From: Hordeum vulgare subsp. vulgare
Lineage: Eukaryota > Streptophyta > Magnoliopsida > Poales > Poaceae
Length of the DNA: 64,000 bases
Reading direction: 5' to 3'
NCBI RefSeq assembly: GCF_904849725.1
Contig: NC_058523.1
Location: 341,227,948 to 341,291,947, forward strand
A program made the position numbers and the translations under genes. How positions within the stretch are numbered: the first letter of the stretch is position 1; each line of letters begins with the position of its first letter. The notes beneath the pieces were generated by a model, which saw only the letters and a list, made by a program, of their open reading frames with translations, did not search any database and was not told the origin of the DNA. Shown here piece after piece: positions 47,697 through 58,600 of this stretch.

Positions 47697-50600
47697 TGTA
47701 ACATTCCAAAATTATAAATTTTGGAATGTTAATATAATTATTAGATTGTTGTTTGTTTGTTTGAGTGATTGAAACTTGAGTGGAATTTGAAACTTCTCAA
47801 AAAATGAGAGGGAATAAAATGACTTTCTCAAAATTTTCTATTTTGAATCCCTTTTCAATTTTGAGTTTGAATATTTTCAAAACCCTTTGATTAAAAAAAA
47901 TCAAACGAGAGGAGGAAAATGACCCTCCAAAATCAGAGACAATGTCTTGATTCAAATTTTAAGTATTTGCAATTTATTTGAAATTCAAATTCCTTTTCAT
48001 TTTAAAGTTATTGCAAAAAAATATTTTTTTCTTAAATATTTTTTTTTGGTTTTGAAAATATGTTCATGTTTTAGAAAATTTTATTCTGAAAATTTTGATA
48101 TATAATATGCCTATATAAAATGTTCTCTCTTTTTCATTTATACGTTTTTCTTCTTTGTTTTTTAAAAAAAAAATTGTTCGTTCGCAAAAAAAAAAAAAAA
48201 ACGCGCCGAGGCCAACCAGCCCAACCATGTGCATGTGTTGTGCGCTGGCCGAATTGCTTTGGCCCATGCGGCACCTCTCTTTCCCTCTTTTTTTCTAGTT
48301 TGCCTACATTATGTATATATTTAGTCCCACATCGCCTACCCATGGATCATTAGACCTCCCTTCCACCTATAAATATACACCCATAGGAGCATCCAAAAAT
48401 CATCTATTTCGGGTTAAATCAATCTTTTGGTTTAACTACATTTATTAAATAAAAATATTCTTTTCTCTTCGGCGGGATTTCTCAAAGTCGTCTCCTCATT
48501 GGAATTAATTCTTACTCTGCATTCTAAAGGTATTTTTCTTCGTATTTTTTTACTCCCGTAGTTTATTATTTCTAGAATAGTATTCCTACACTAGTATACG
48601 GTAGAGTAATTAGATATATTAATTAGTATTCGTATTTACACATTAGTACTAGAATTCTTTTAGACGTAGCACTTCTCTTCCGTAAAACAGCTTGGCCCTG
48701 ATTTTTCAAATAGCCATAACTTTTTACTCGTTTATCCGAATTAGATGAAACCAACGCCTAGAGTTTCGTCTTGATCCCACCTATCCTGTGAACCTATCAT
48801 ATCAACTTTTTGAAATTTTCAAATGTCGAAATTTGTTCATATTCATATTCAAACTTCTTTTGATCATATCTTTTTATCCGTAGCTCCATTTTAGATGAAT
48901 TCAATTGCGTCGGATTCGTATGAAAGTAATCTTCCCGTTTGTATCATTAGTTTTAACTTTTCAACTTATAATTTTGATCAAATCAGATTTATCTATTAGT
49001 GCCCAAAATTGTTCACATCGTTCTAAGCCGATTAAATGTTATATTGAAGTATTTGTATCTTTTGATCCACTATTTCAAATCTAGTAATTCTTTTTTCTAC
49101 ACGCTCATATTGATCTCCTATATCCAGTAGCATCATTAGTTTCTACCTTTGAACCTTACAAATTTGAGCGATTCAAATTTGTATTCGAACATTCATTTGA
49201 TCTTATCTTGCAAATCGTACCACCTTTTCAATTGATTCGTTTTACCCCTAAACACTCATGTCATATATTTTTGTACGTATCCATCGTACTTCAGTTCAAC
49301 TTCTCTTGACCTTTTGAATGCAAATTCAATTCATACTTCAATTCGCTATAACTTGCGTTGTAGTGCTCCATTTCAAGAAATTCTTTCTACAAATAAATTC
49401 TTATGTCTTATACTATTTGTCAAACAACATTCATGTTGTTCTCCCAATATTTTTGATCATCTCCCATAGTGTATGCAAGTCGAGCTTATATAGCAATGGT
49501 TCCTCGTCCATTAACTCTTTTGATCTCATTCATGCACCTTCACTTTACAACACACTTAGGACCTTTTTATTAAACCTTAGTACGTTGTTATTTTGTACCA
49601 AGACATGCTTTGTTCTTATGTTCTCTTGGTTCTTCCTCTTTTGGCATGAATGTTTATTGAATGCTATTTGTTTACGACAGATTGCTCGGAGTGTGGCGAG
49701 TAGAATTATCACGATTTTGAGAGCGACTATCTTCATCAAGTAATACCAGGCAAGTCACTTTGATCATACTATCACCTATGTTTTATGCATTGTAGTTCTA
49801 CCATCCTATGCCCAATTGCATGCTGCTTAGGTACTTGGAAATTTTAGTATAGATTTTAGTATCATGTGGTAGGCACACAACAACCTCGATACTTGGCCCC
49901 GGGACGACAAATTTCATATTGCTATGCTTGAGTAGACGGGATTTCGGTTGAGTGCATAACACAAGTGATGCGAGGTTGATTAAATAATCAAGACCAGTTA
50001 AGACAAGATTTTCAAGACCTCGGATGCAATGCAACTCTGGGTGAAGGACGGTTGATCGGCTCTCTGGAGAACCCAGTGGATGACCCGGGATGCTGGAGAG
50101 GCCATGACATCCTGCGGAAAGCTTCACCCAGGCTCAAAGAGACGGATGGATATTTTCAAGACCCAAGGCTTACCTGCACAGCCACAAGTCATTATGGGCT
50201 CTGGCTTGGTTGGACAACGCGGCGACTCTGGACAGGCGGTGCTAGCAGATGTAGAAGAATGGTAGGAGTGGATGGGCACCGACAGGGATTCAGAGGGACC
50301 CGTTGAAAGACCATGTTTTGATCATCCGGTATTCAAACACCGTGAAGTGCGAGGACATACACGGAGGCGATCAAATCTTGTCGGGAACGTGTGCAAAACT
50401 CTGCAGAGTACTCAAACCTAATCGATTAGCCGTGTCCACGGCCATGGACAACTTGAGCCAAAAGAACTGAAGTTATCTGGATTTCTCAACACCATTATAT
50501 ATATTTGATGATGGTAATTATTGACAACTCGGGTACGAGAACTGGTTGGCGGAACCATCTCGTTAACAACCAACCTTTGTAGTAACATTTTGCTTTTAGC

Positions 50601-51012
50601 CCTCTCTTGATGTAGGAGAAAACTTGCTTTTCGCTAAAAACTTATAACCCCACCTGCCATATATGCATATAGTATAGATGATTACTTTTCACCCCTCTCT
50701 TATGTGACTTGCCGGCATATTCAATATGCTGACCTACACGGCTGCAACGTCTTATGTTGCAGATATTTTTTCTTCGACGAGTAAGAGTACGATTCAGGGT
50801 TATGGTCTACACTCAACTTGCCGTTGGTGTTTATTGGGACTCCACTCCCTTGACTGCTTCCGCTGAGATATTTAAGGTATATATCATTTTTACGCTATTT
50901 ACATGTGATTGCACTTTGATATATACATTGATGTACTGTGTGTGCCAGCATACTGATCCAGGGATGGCACAGAAACACAGAGGCTTGACTCGTTTTGAGT
51001 CGGGCCGCTACA
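47697..51012 (+). mobile_element. Element H: solo LTR of about 3.3 kb inside G
   Basis: Begins TGTAACATTCCAAAAT and ends GGGCCGCTACA, flanked by GCAAA on both sides (47692-47696; 51013-51017). TATA box TATAAATA at 48368. The start includes a palindrome CATTCCAAAATTATAAATTTTGGAATG (described as two complementary arms at 47702-47728). No internal repeat of the ends and no coding domain, so a solo LTR is the simplest reading. A long frame at 49318-49743 has no motif. A non-autonomous element with ends too diverged to see is the alternative. Confidence 0.8.
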
Positions 51013-51119
51013 GCAAAACGACACGAAATCCATATGCTACACGTCACGAACCGATACATAGTTAATAAACTACGGGCAATCTTATATCGTTTATTTTTTG
51101 GAATTTATAATAATTCCGT

Positions 51120-51860
51120 AAAATTAACCTAAACAACTAATGGGCCGAACAGTGGCGCAACATAGTAACCGGATGCCTCGGGCGAGGGAAAAGAGGCCAG
51201 GGGAGGGGGTCTCACCTTGGGGCTGACAGGAGGAGGCGGGCCGAGGCCAGCTGGGCTTGGGGTCGGGGCGAGGCACTGGAGGCGCGTAGCTGGGCCGGCT
51301 CAGGGCCCAGCCGAATGGCCACGGGCGGTGCGGGAGTGGGACGACGCTCCCCGTCTCTCCTGACTAGGGACTGCAGGCGGCGGAGCTTGCCGGCAACGGG
51401 CACGGCGAGGCGGCCGAGGGACTACGGGGACCGACCGGATCTGGCCGGACCTCGCCGGATCCAGCCACCAGTGGGACGAGGGAGCAAGGGCGCGCGAGCA
51501 CCGGCTGCCGGCGAGGTGCTGCGCTACGGCCGGGATCGAGGACGTCGGGAGGCCAGCAGCTCGGCTGCTCAGCGCTGGTGGCTGGCGGAGGCGAGCACGG
51601 CCACCGGTGGCATGCAAGAGGCGGCGACCGACGGGGCTCCGGCGAGGGTGGTGCTCGAGGAGGGGAGGCGGCTGCCATGGGAGGCGCTGCTCGGTGCCAC
51701 GGGCACGGGAGCACGGGAGGCGGCAGCGGCGGTTTGGGCCTCGGATGGGCTTGGCGGGCCCGCGGTGGCTGGCGGTTGGTGGAACGAGAGAGAGTGAGGG
51801 GGAACTAGGGTTAGGTGCAGATTTCGAGGAGAGACGGGGTAGGCTGCCTCAAAAGTAGGA
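51120..51860 (-). promoter_or_regulatory. GC-rich leader region downstream of the G LTR promoter
   Basis: On the minus strand, the TATA box at 51874-51867 is followed by 600-700 bp of very GC-rich DNA. It has several overlapping open frames on both strands (for example 51315-51797 plus, 51364-51714 minus). It looks like the R/U5 leader of a long LTR rather than a host gene: codon content is low-complexity Ala/Arg/Gly and nothing is recognisable. Confidence 0.4.
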
Positions 51861-52404
51861 GGGGTATATTTATAGAGAAAAGGGGGCTAGGTTAACCGGA
51901 ATTTCGTTCCGGATCCAACCGTGCAGTCGGAATCGGATGATTCCGCACGCGGGAACGGGTACGTGGCTGTGAAGATTAGTTTACCGGAGACGAGAGGGAA
52001 AACAAGCGGCACAGCAACGAAATTTACAACACCGAAAGACGTCCGACGATAGACCGTTCGGGTACCAGACGGACTCCGGTCGCGACGAAATTTGACAGGC
52101 GATGTAGCTATATCTAATTACGACCGCATGCCAAGTTTCACCCCAATCAGAGAAAGTTTTAAACACACTTTTAAAACAGGGTTTTGACGATGCCGTGGGC
52201 GCGTGCGTGTGCGGTCGGGCTCAGAACAGACAACGACATGAATCGGCAACTAACAACGGATGCAAGTTTTGAAAACTGGCGGCAATGGAGATGCCGATGC
52301 AATGCAGATGATGCGAATGATGCGACAAAATAAAATAGACACACGACGAAAACGGAATAAAAGGGGAATCTTCTGGAACGTCGGCATCGGGCTGTCACAA
52401 TCAC

Positions 52405-52450
52405 CCTTTCCTCTTCAAGGAAAAAACCAACGCAAGCTCGAGAAGTAGCA
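52405..52450 (+). repeat. 3' LTR of element F, terminal part
   Basis: CCTTTCCTCTTCAAGG to ...GAAGTAGCA aligns with 23187-23232 of the 5' LTR. Next to it GACAC (52451-52455) is the right target duplication of F. Confidence 0.88.
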
Positions 52451-52455
52451 GACAC

Positions 52456-53350
52456 CTAGAGCTAGCCTTGCTCCATGCCAGCTCCTGGCCACCTCGAGCC
52501 CCTCCCCTTGCGCCAGTTGAGGCACCTAGGCATCCACTGGATGCTGGTTTGTCGGACCCCTCTCCCCTCTCTCTCTGATGTGCTCTACCGCACGCGCCGT
52601 GGCAACCCCTCTCGGCCAATCACTGGCCTCGTATGCATGAACTCCTCTCTCTCCCTCTTGCTCTCCTAGTCATAAACAACCCCCAAAAGCACCATCGGAT
52701 CACTTTCCTCTCCTCTAACAGTCGCCAGCACCATTGTTCCGGGGCTCGACCCCCCTGTCCATGGTGCACCAACGCCCATGTCCATGGAGCATCGGTGCAA
52801 CTGGTATAAAGCCACCCCTGGCTCTTCCCTCTTCTTTGTTGAGCCCCTCCTACTCCTAATTGCACCCCTACCTCACCAGTTCACCCCCGGAGAGCCTCAA
52901 CGCTTGGGATCAACCCGAGCTTCGCCGCGTCGGGACTTCGTTGATCTCTGGGTACGGCCCTCCTCCGGCGATCCCTTCTCTTCCTCCCTAACCCTTTTCC
53001 CAACCATCGCCGTGCATTTTGCAGCCGGATTCGCCAGTAGAGACCACCTCCCGAAGCTACCTCCGCCGCACTCCTTGTTGCCGGCGAACCACTGAGCCCC
53101 TCTGACCACCTCCACCTCCCCTAATCAGCGGCAACCTCCGGAGTCCATCCGTGCCTTCACTGGGACAAACCATCATTAGAGTTGCCGCCGATGAGCTCCT
53201 CTCCCTCCCTGTCGTGAGGAAAGAGATGACAAGTGGGATCCAGTTGTCATCCTCTCCCCTCTCTTCCCTTCCATCAGGTCGCTCGCAGCCTGGGCCTCTT
53301 GCCGGGTTTGAACGCAGGCGTTGCACGCACGAGTTTCGGTTGGGCCAACC
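52456..53350 (+). repeat. Element E 5' LTR, segment 3, with core promoter
   Basis: GC-rich. TATA box TATAAA at 52805-52810, followed by a leader-like region. It ends with CAACC (53346-53350), the left target duplication of element I. The many overlapping frames (52475-53326) have no recognisable product. Confidence 0.65.
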
Positions 53351-54225
53351 TGTCGGTGTTCTGGGAATGGGGGTACCCAGAACTGCATGTCTGTGGCCCA
53401 GGGCTGGCCCACTTCATTGACCAAACACAACAAAGTGTGACACCACTCGAGGCAAGGCCATCGCGAGGAGGAACAACACCATGGTGCACAGGGGGCCTCC
53501 TCATGACCCCTCCAGAGCCGCGGAGATTCTGAGGCAAGACCAGGCCTCAGGAGTCAAGGATGACGCGGGGAAAGGACAGGCGAGCAGTGGATTGCAGGAT
53601 GGTGCAGTTTCCCCTTTCATGCAAACGAGGGAAGGACATACACGGGTTCCCAAGGCATCTTCCAAAGGTTTCCTTTCTAGTGCAACAAGGCCATCGCCGC
53701 CCGCTAGTGGGACATACGTGATCCATGGACCCGTCCATGCAGCACTGGCAGACACATTTTTTACGCGAAGACCACCTTTGGACCGTGGGAGCATGTTCCC
53801 CTGCCCCCTTCAAAATTGGCCGTTGTGGGATCCCTTCCCGCCCTTGTGATAAGGTAAGAGGACCCGGGCCGCTGCTATATATAGAGGATAGGTTACTTTG
53901 TAGAGAGGGACCGACCGGATTCGATCCATTCATTCATTCACCCACCGGCACCACACAAAGGCCACCCAGCCTCCGGAGGCCCTCGAACACTATACTAGAT
54001 CATCCACCAACCTCCACGAGAGGCAATCCACTAAAGTAGTAGGCTATTACGCTTCCCAGCGGCCCGAACCTAGGAAAATAGTCGTGTTCTGTGTCTTCCT
54101 TGCCATCGAGTGAGTTCTCTGCCATCCCGAGCGAGTAGCCATTTAGATCAGGCGAGCCCGTGAGTGATCTTCGTACACGCCCAGAGTTCGAATCTTTAGG
54201 GTTTTGCAGAGCCCGAAATTCGACA
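53351..54225 (+). repeat. 5' LTR of element I
   Basis: TGTCGGTGTTCTGGGAATGG start, ...CCCGAAATTCGACA end, 875 bp. TATA-like TATATATAG near 53873-53881. Confidence 0.85.
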
Positions 54226-54246
54226 TTTGGCGCGACAGGTAGGGGG
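54226..54246 (+). other. Primer-binding site region of element I
   Basis: TTTGGCGCGACAGGTAGGGGG directly after the LTR. The TGGCGCG start fits a tRNA 3' CCA complement; I do not assign the tRNA. Confidence 0.65.
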
Positions 54247-54296
54247 CGTGTCAAGGTTTCATCCAAGCTCCGCCTTCACCAAGCTTCTCCGCTCCG

Positions 54297-55680
54297 ATGG
54301 CTGATGCTCGTCGGGCTCTTGTCGAGCGCTGCGCCACCCGTGTTGCTCAAACGGCGCCCGCGGGCACCGCCGGCGCGCGCCGGTCACCATCGCCCGTGGT
54401 GAACGCCGCCATGGGCCCCGACATTCAAGAACAACAAGGTTCCGCCTAGCCGGCTACCGAGAAGCCCGATGGCCGCACCGCTACTCCGTCCCTCATCCGG
54501 GCTTCCAGGCCAGCCGCGCATGCCCGGTCGGAGATGCTGCATGCTGGCGCACGCTTGCCATGGCCACCGAGCTGCTCCGCTATCGGCCCGCCCCTGACCG
54601 CCACAACGACTGGCTCCAACGCATCGGTGAGCTCGTCGCCGCCGCCGACGATCCCGCGGCGTTCTCATGCTGGTTTCGACCCCAACCATCCCTGGCGAAC
54701 GACAAGGAGCAAGACGCACCATCCCCACCTCCGCGGCGTGGCGTGCGCCCCGAGCCCATGCAGGAAGCGCGTCCCCGCGATAGGCCTCGCGAATCCAGGG
54801 CAAGGCCAGGAGATGAATCAAGCTGTCAGGTGGTTCCTCAGCCACGCGTCGACGCGCACGCGCTGCTGGCGTTGCAAATTTCGCGCCACGAGCATGGCCC
54901 GCCTAAAGCAGACCCATTGGAGCAACAAGACCATGTCGCCCCTGCGTGCGCTGCACCTGTCGCGCCGGTGGGTTGCCCCGCCATTGCCCCTAAGCTCTAC
55001 CCAACTGAGTGGCCCTGCAAGTTCAAGCCCGACCTACACCCGCACTATGATGGAACCCTTGACCCGGCCGAGTTCCTACAACTCTACACGCTGAGTATCA
55101 GGGCGGCCGGAGCGGCGACAAGGTCATGTCGTGCAGGTTCGCCATGGTGCTCAAGGGTGGCGCGCTCTCTTGGCTCCTCAACCTCCCAAGGGCATCCATG
55201 ACCTCCTGGGGTGATCTACGCGAACGCTTCATCACCAACTTCCAGGGCAACCGCGACCACACTCTAACAGTGAACGACCTGCAACGCATCAAGCAGCGGG
55301 AGGGGGAGACCGTGCACAAGTTCATACATCACTTCATGGCCATGCGCCTCAAGATCCCTAAGGCATCGGACGAGGCCGTCATCTCGGCCTTCTCTGACGG
55401 AGTCACCGACCTCAACATGAAGGAGGAGCTCGCCATGAGTGATGAAATGAGCACTGCACTGGAGATGTTGAACCTGGCAAAAAAGTGTGCCACGGCCGAA
55501 GAAGGTCGCTTGTCGCTCCTCGGGCCTTAGGCGGTGAAACCAGAAGAGAAGGAGACCAAGGCCAAGGAAACGAAGCGCAAGGCTCCGGTGGTGCTCGCAG
55601 CCGAGCATGAGGTGAAGCAAGGACGAGGGGGAGAGCGTCCGTCAGGAGGGGGGCAACGTGCATCTTCCATGGCATAAGCG
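54297..55680 (+). pseudogene. Gag of element I, frameshifted
   Basis: The ATG at 54297 (MADARRALVERC) opens the N-terminus, which meets a stop at 54447. The next segment (54560-55100) is in another frame: NDWLQRIGELVAAAD and WPCKFKPDLHPHYDGTLDPAEF. A further shift at about 55105 leads to the Retrotrans_gag core (55126-55530): FAMVLKGGALSWLLNLP, SWGDLRERFITNFQG, QREGETVHKFIHHFMAMRLKIP. After its stop, Lys-rich text (55533-55680) is a degraded link to the zinc knuckle region. Capsid protein of the element; not functional here. Confidence 0.8.
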
Positions 55681-56177
55681 GCCATGATACCTCCGTGTGC
55701 CAAGAGGTCCGACTGGTCCGTGCTGAGCATTCCAGCACGCGCCCCGTGTGGGGAGACAGAGGCCCCGCGCGCGGCGGTGGTCGCAGTGGATGCCATTGGT
55801 ATGACCGGGAGACGCATTAGGGGTGGCATGAACATCCTCATGAAGACCGTCGGCACGGCCAACCTCAGGAGGACCGCTGGTGCGACCAGGATCGGGACGA
55901 CCACTGGCGCGACGACATTCAGGAGGGGTAACGACCCAGTCGTCCTCGTGAGGCTCGCCCTCGTGAGGCTAGGCTGGCTCCACTGCCTCCGCCACCCAGA
56001 AGGAGGTATGAAGACATGCAGAATGATGGGGCTGGGGGCTTCCAAGAGGTCAGGGCAGTGGCCTCCATCATGGGCGGTGACCAAACCCCGGCCTCGAACC
56101 GCGCCTTCAAGCAGTTTGCCCGGGAGGTGAATGCCACTCTCCCGAAGCCTGAAGCAATGCGCCCCCTCAACTGGTCC

Positions 56178-56698
56178 TAGACTACCATCACCTTCGACCC
56201 AAGTGATCAGCTTAGGTGCTCGTTCATGGCCGGCAAGGTCCCCATGATGTGCACCCCGACAGTGGAGCGGGTCTCAACGTCCTCTCGGTCGACACCTTCG
56301 AGACACTCTAGCTGTCGTACGAACAGGTCATGCTGACCAAGCCCTTGTCAGGAATCACAAAAGGGTCCACCATGCCCATCGGGCATTTGCGTCTGCCAGT
56401 CACCTTTGGCGAGCGCAAGAACTACCACACTGAGATCATCGTCTTCGACGTCACACACATCCACCTGACGTACAACGCGATCCTTGGGTACCCGGCTCTC
56501 GCCAAGTTCATGGCTGTGACCCACCATGGCTACAACGTCCTCAAGATGCCAGGGAGCAGCGGCGTCATCACCATCGCTTGCGAAGAGAAGCATGCCGTCT
56601 GTACACTCGAGCGCGCCTACCGCACCGCGGCAGCGGAATGCTCGAACGACGAAGAAGACGAGCCACCTCGCGAGGACCCACGCAAGAAAAAGAAGTAG
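56178..56698 (+). pseudogene. Protease-like domain of element I
   Basis: Residues include FMAGKVP and an SVDTFETL segment after the degraded active site (the catalytic region near 56245-56275 is not clean). A stop follows, then a continuous frame 56330-56698: PIGHLRLPVTFGERKNYHTEIIVFDV, YNAILGYPALAKFMAVTHHGYNVLKMPGSSG. It ends in a basic tail, DPRKKKK. Such text follows retropepsin in grass Gypsy polyproteins. No RT follows. Confidence 0.75.
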
Positions 56699-58573
56699 CT
56701 CCCGCCCATGGAGCGCCCTGGGACTTCGGGCTCTTTGCCCGGGCACGGGGTCATGCCTCCCATCGCATAGGAAGTTGCGCTCGGCGCCCCCTTGGGTCAG
56801 GCCTGGGGGCTCCCACCGGGGAGGTTCCCGGTCTGACCAGTGAGGCGAGGTGGCGCTCGATCACAACCCGAGGGCGCACTCCGGCGCGCATCCTCCCAGC
56901 TCTCATGAGTCCGTCATCAAAGCAATCCAAGAACTTCGAGATGCCTAGGCTGTGCGAGGCGGGGATTGCCCTGCATCACCAATCGCAGTCATCGTCGTTG
57001 GCACGGTCGATCGTCCCCGCATCTGCATCAATGCGCTGGCAATCGACAGAGCCGCGGCTCAAGGCCCCTTCTAGCCCGCGCGAGATGACCATCGGTGGGT
57101 GTGCCCGGACACCGACACCCTCATGCCCTCCGGGCTGGGGAACACGACTGCTGCGGCATGGAGAGGAACAGGAGGAGATGCTCGGGCCAAGAGAAGGTCC
57201 CAAGCTTCAGGAGATGGCAGACCCGTGAGGGTCGCGATCGTGGAAGCAGGAGCTCGGGCGACGACGGCGCACTCGGCCCTTCAGCGGCACGGCTGCGAGG
57301 TGACTTTTGTTGGCTGCTGCCACGTAACTTTTTGGCTCACTCTGTCCGAGGGCGCCCACAGGGCCATGTGGCCTCCAGGAGTTTAGTGCACTCCCCAGTC
57401 GCCACTTTCATTTACGCATCATTCAGTTGTTTGTGTCGCACCCACTTTGAACACTAACGTTCTACCTTGTTTGCATCTTTGGGCGGTCGACCCCCCGCCT
57501 GGGGGCTCCGGCCGAAGCATATCCTTGCAGGCCTCCTGTGGCAGCAGACACCCAGCCTCACTCCCGAAGAAGAAGTCGGCAGGGTTTACCAATGACCCAA
57601 AAGGAATTAGGCACCTAATGCCTCGGGCGTAGGGACACTCGCGAGGCCAAAGCGTCCTCGCGACCTCCCAGATACACCCCCACTGTGACACTCTCACGAA
57701 ATAACTAGCTACGGCTGTATATGCTCCCCCCCGAGGACACGAAGGGGTCCCTCCCATGCCGAGTGGATGACCTATGCTCCGCACTAGGTGAAGACCCAAA
57801 AGAAATCAGGCGCGTCTACCTCGGGGGTAGGGACACTCGCGAGGCCAAAGCGTTCCGCGACCTCCCAGATACACCCCCAACGTGGCACTCTCACGTAATA
57901 AGGAGTTACGCTTGTATACCCCCCCCCCCCCCCGAGGACGCGGAGGGGTCCCTCCCACGCCTAGTGGCAGCCATACGCTTCGTGGCAAGGAAATCAACAC
58001 AGTTCGCCAATGACCATGCCTGCAGTAGGCAAGGAAATCATCACAGTCCGCCAATGACAATGCATGCAGCTGGCTAGGAAGTCAACAAAGTCCACCTACG
58101 ACTATGCCCACGCCCAGTGCGGGGGACTGAGAACTGGAGGTACAGAGACGCTCGTCCGTCAAGGGAGACCCCTAAGCATCGCGACTCATGGGCCTAATTG
58201 CGCCCGTAGCCCCTTCTCTCTTGGGCCATCCAGGAATCCGGTCGGTTCAATGACATTGGAGGTATGCGCGGGGCGGGCCCTGCCGATGCAGAGCCTAGTG
58301 CTCTCAACAAGCCACTTAAGATCTATTAGGAGAATACTGGAGTCAGTCGTACGTCTAGGGGGACTCCTGAAGATCGCGACTCAAGAGCCTGAACTGCGCC
58401 CATAGCCCCTTCCCTCTTGGGCCGCCCATGTGGTCCAACAGCATCGGAGGTACGTGCGGGGCGGGCCCAACCGACACAGAGTGCTGAAGGATTATGGAGT
58501 CTCAAATTGTTAGTTTCTTAGGAGGGACATTGGAGTCGCTCGCACGTCAAGGGGGCCTCCTGAGCATCGCGAC
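56699..58573 (+). other. Element I non-coding internal region
   Basis: GC-rich with no recognised domain on either strand. Contains the two tandem repeat sets at 57580-57980 and 58145-58600. Overlapping frames at 56976-57457 are shadows. Confidence 0.6.
57580..57980. repeat. Two-copy tandem repeat of about 198 bp
   Basis: GTAGGGACACTCGCGAGGCC occurs at about 57629 and 57827. Both copies continue through CCTCCCAGATACACCCCCA, ACACTCTCACG and a C-run (nine C's in one, fifteen in the other) to GAGGAC...GGGGTCCCTCCCA. Confidence 0.85.
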
Positions 58574-58600
58574 TCAAGAGCTTGAACTACGCCCGTAGCC
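58145..58600. repeat. Three-copy tandem repeat of about 194 bp
   Basis: The phrase CGTCAAGGGaGaCCcCTaAGCATCGCGACTCA, in variants, starts at about 58157, 58352 and 58545. Each copy is followed by GCCC(G/A)TAGCC; the first two continue CCTTC..CTCTTGGGCC. Confidence 0.82.

Larger units (their letters stand above)
44293..52399 (-). mobile_element. Element G: solo LTR of about 4.8 kb, itself split by solo LTR H
   Basis: Minus-strand ends are TGTGACAGCCCGATGCC (from 52399) and ...TTGGGCATGACA (to 44293). ATCAC flanks both sides (44288-44292; 52400-52404), and the uninterrupted site is visible in the F 5' LTR (CTGCATCACCCG near 23178). No second copy of either end, no PBS and no pol is found, so it is a solo LTR. 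With H and one duplication removed it is about 4,786 bp. A minus-strand TATA box (TATAAATA, complement of 51867-51874) precedes a very GC-rich leader-like region (51200-51800). No named family is claimed. Confidence 0.85.
21690..52450 (+). mobile_element. Element F: Athila-type (Sabrina-like) Gypsy element with two nested insertions
   Basis: 5' LTR 21690-23232, PBS for tRNA-Asp, gag, a protease domain split by a CACTA transposon, a 2.4-kb non-coding 3' region, and a 3' LTR (42780-44292 plus 52405-52450) split by solo LTR G. Flanking duplications are GACAG on the left and GACAC on the right, one mismatch. Without insertions the element is about 7.8 kb. Internal DNA totals about 4.7 kb and has gag and protease only; no RT, RNase H or integrase motif can be found. 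It is therefore non-autonomous. The family name Sabrina is from memory. Confidence 0.85.

Noticed and set aside
49318..49743. 141-codon ORF
   Set aside because: Hydrophobic, low-complexity frame inside solo LTR H with no motif or conserved neighbour.
51300..51860. Overlapping GC-rich ORFs of 80-160 codons as a host gene
   Set aside because: They lie in the leader part of solo LTR G, are low-complexity and have no recognisable motif on either strand.
52475..53850. Cluster of ORFs around 100 codons on both strands
   Set aside because: Positions fall within the element E LTR and the 5' LTR of element I; GC-rich DNA has few chance stops.
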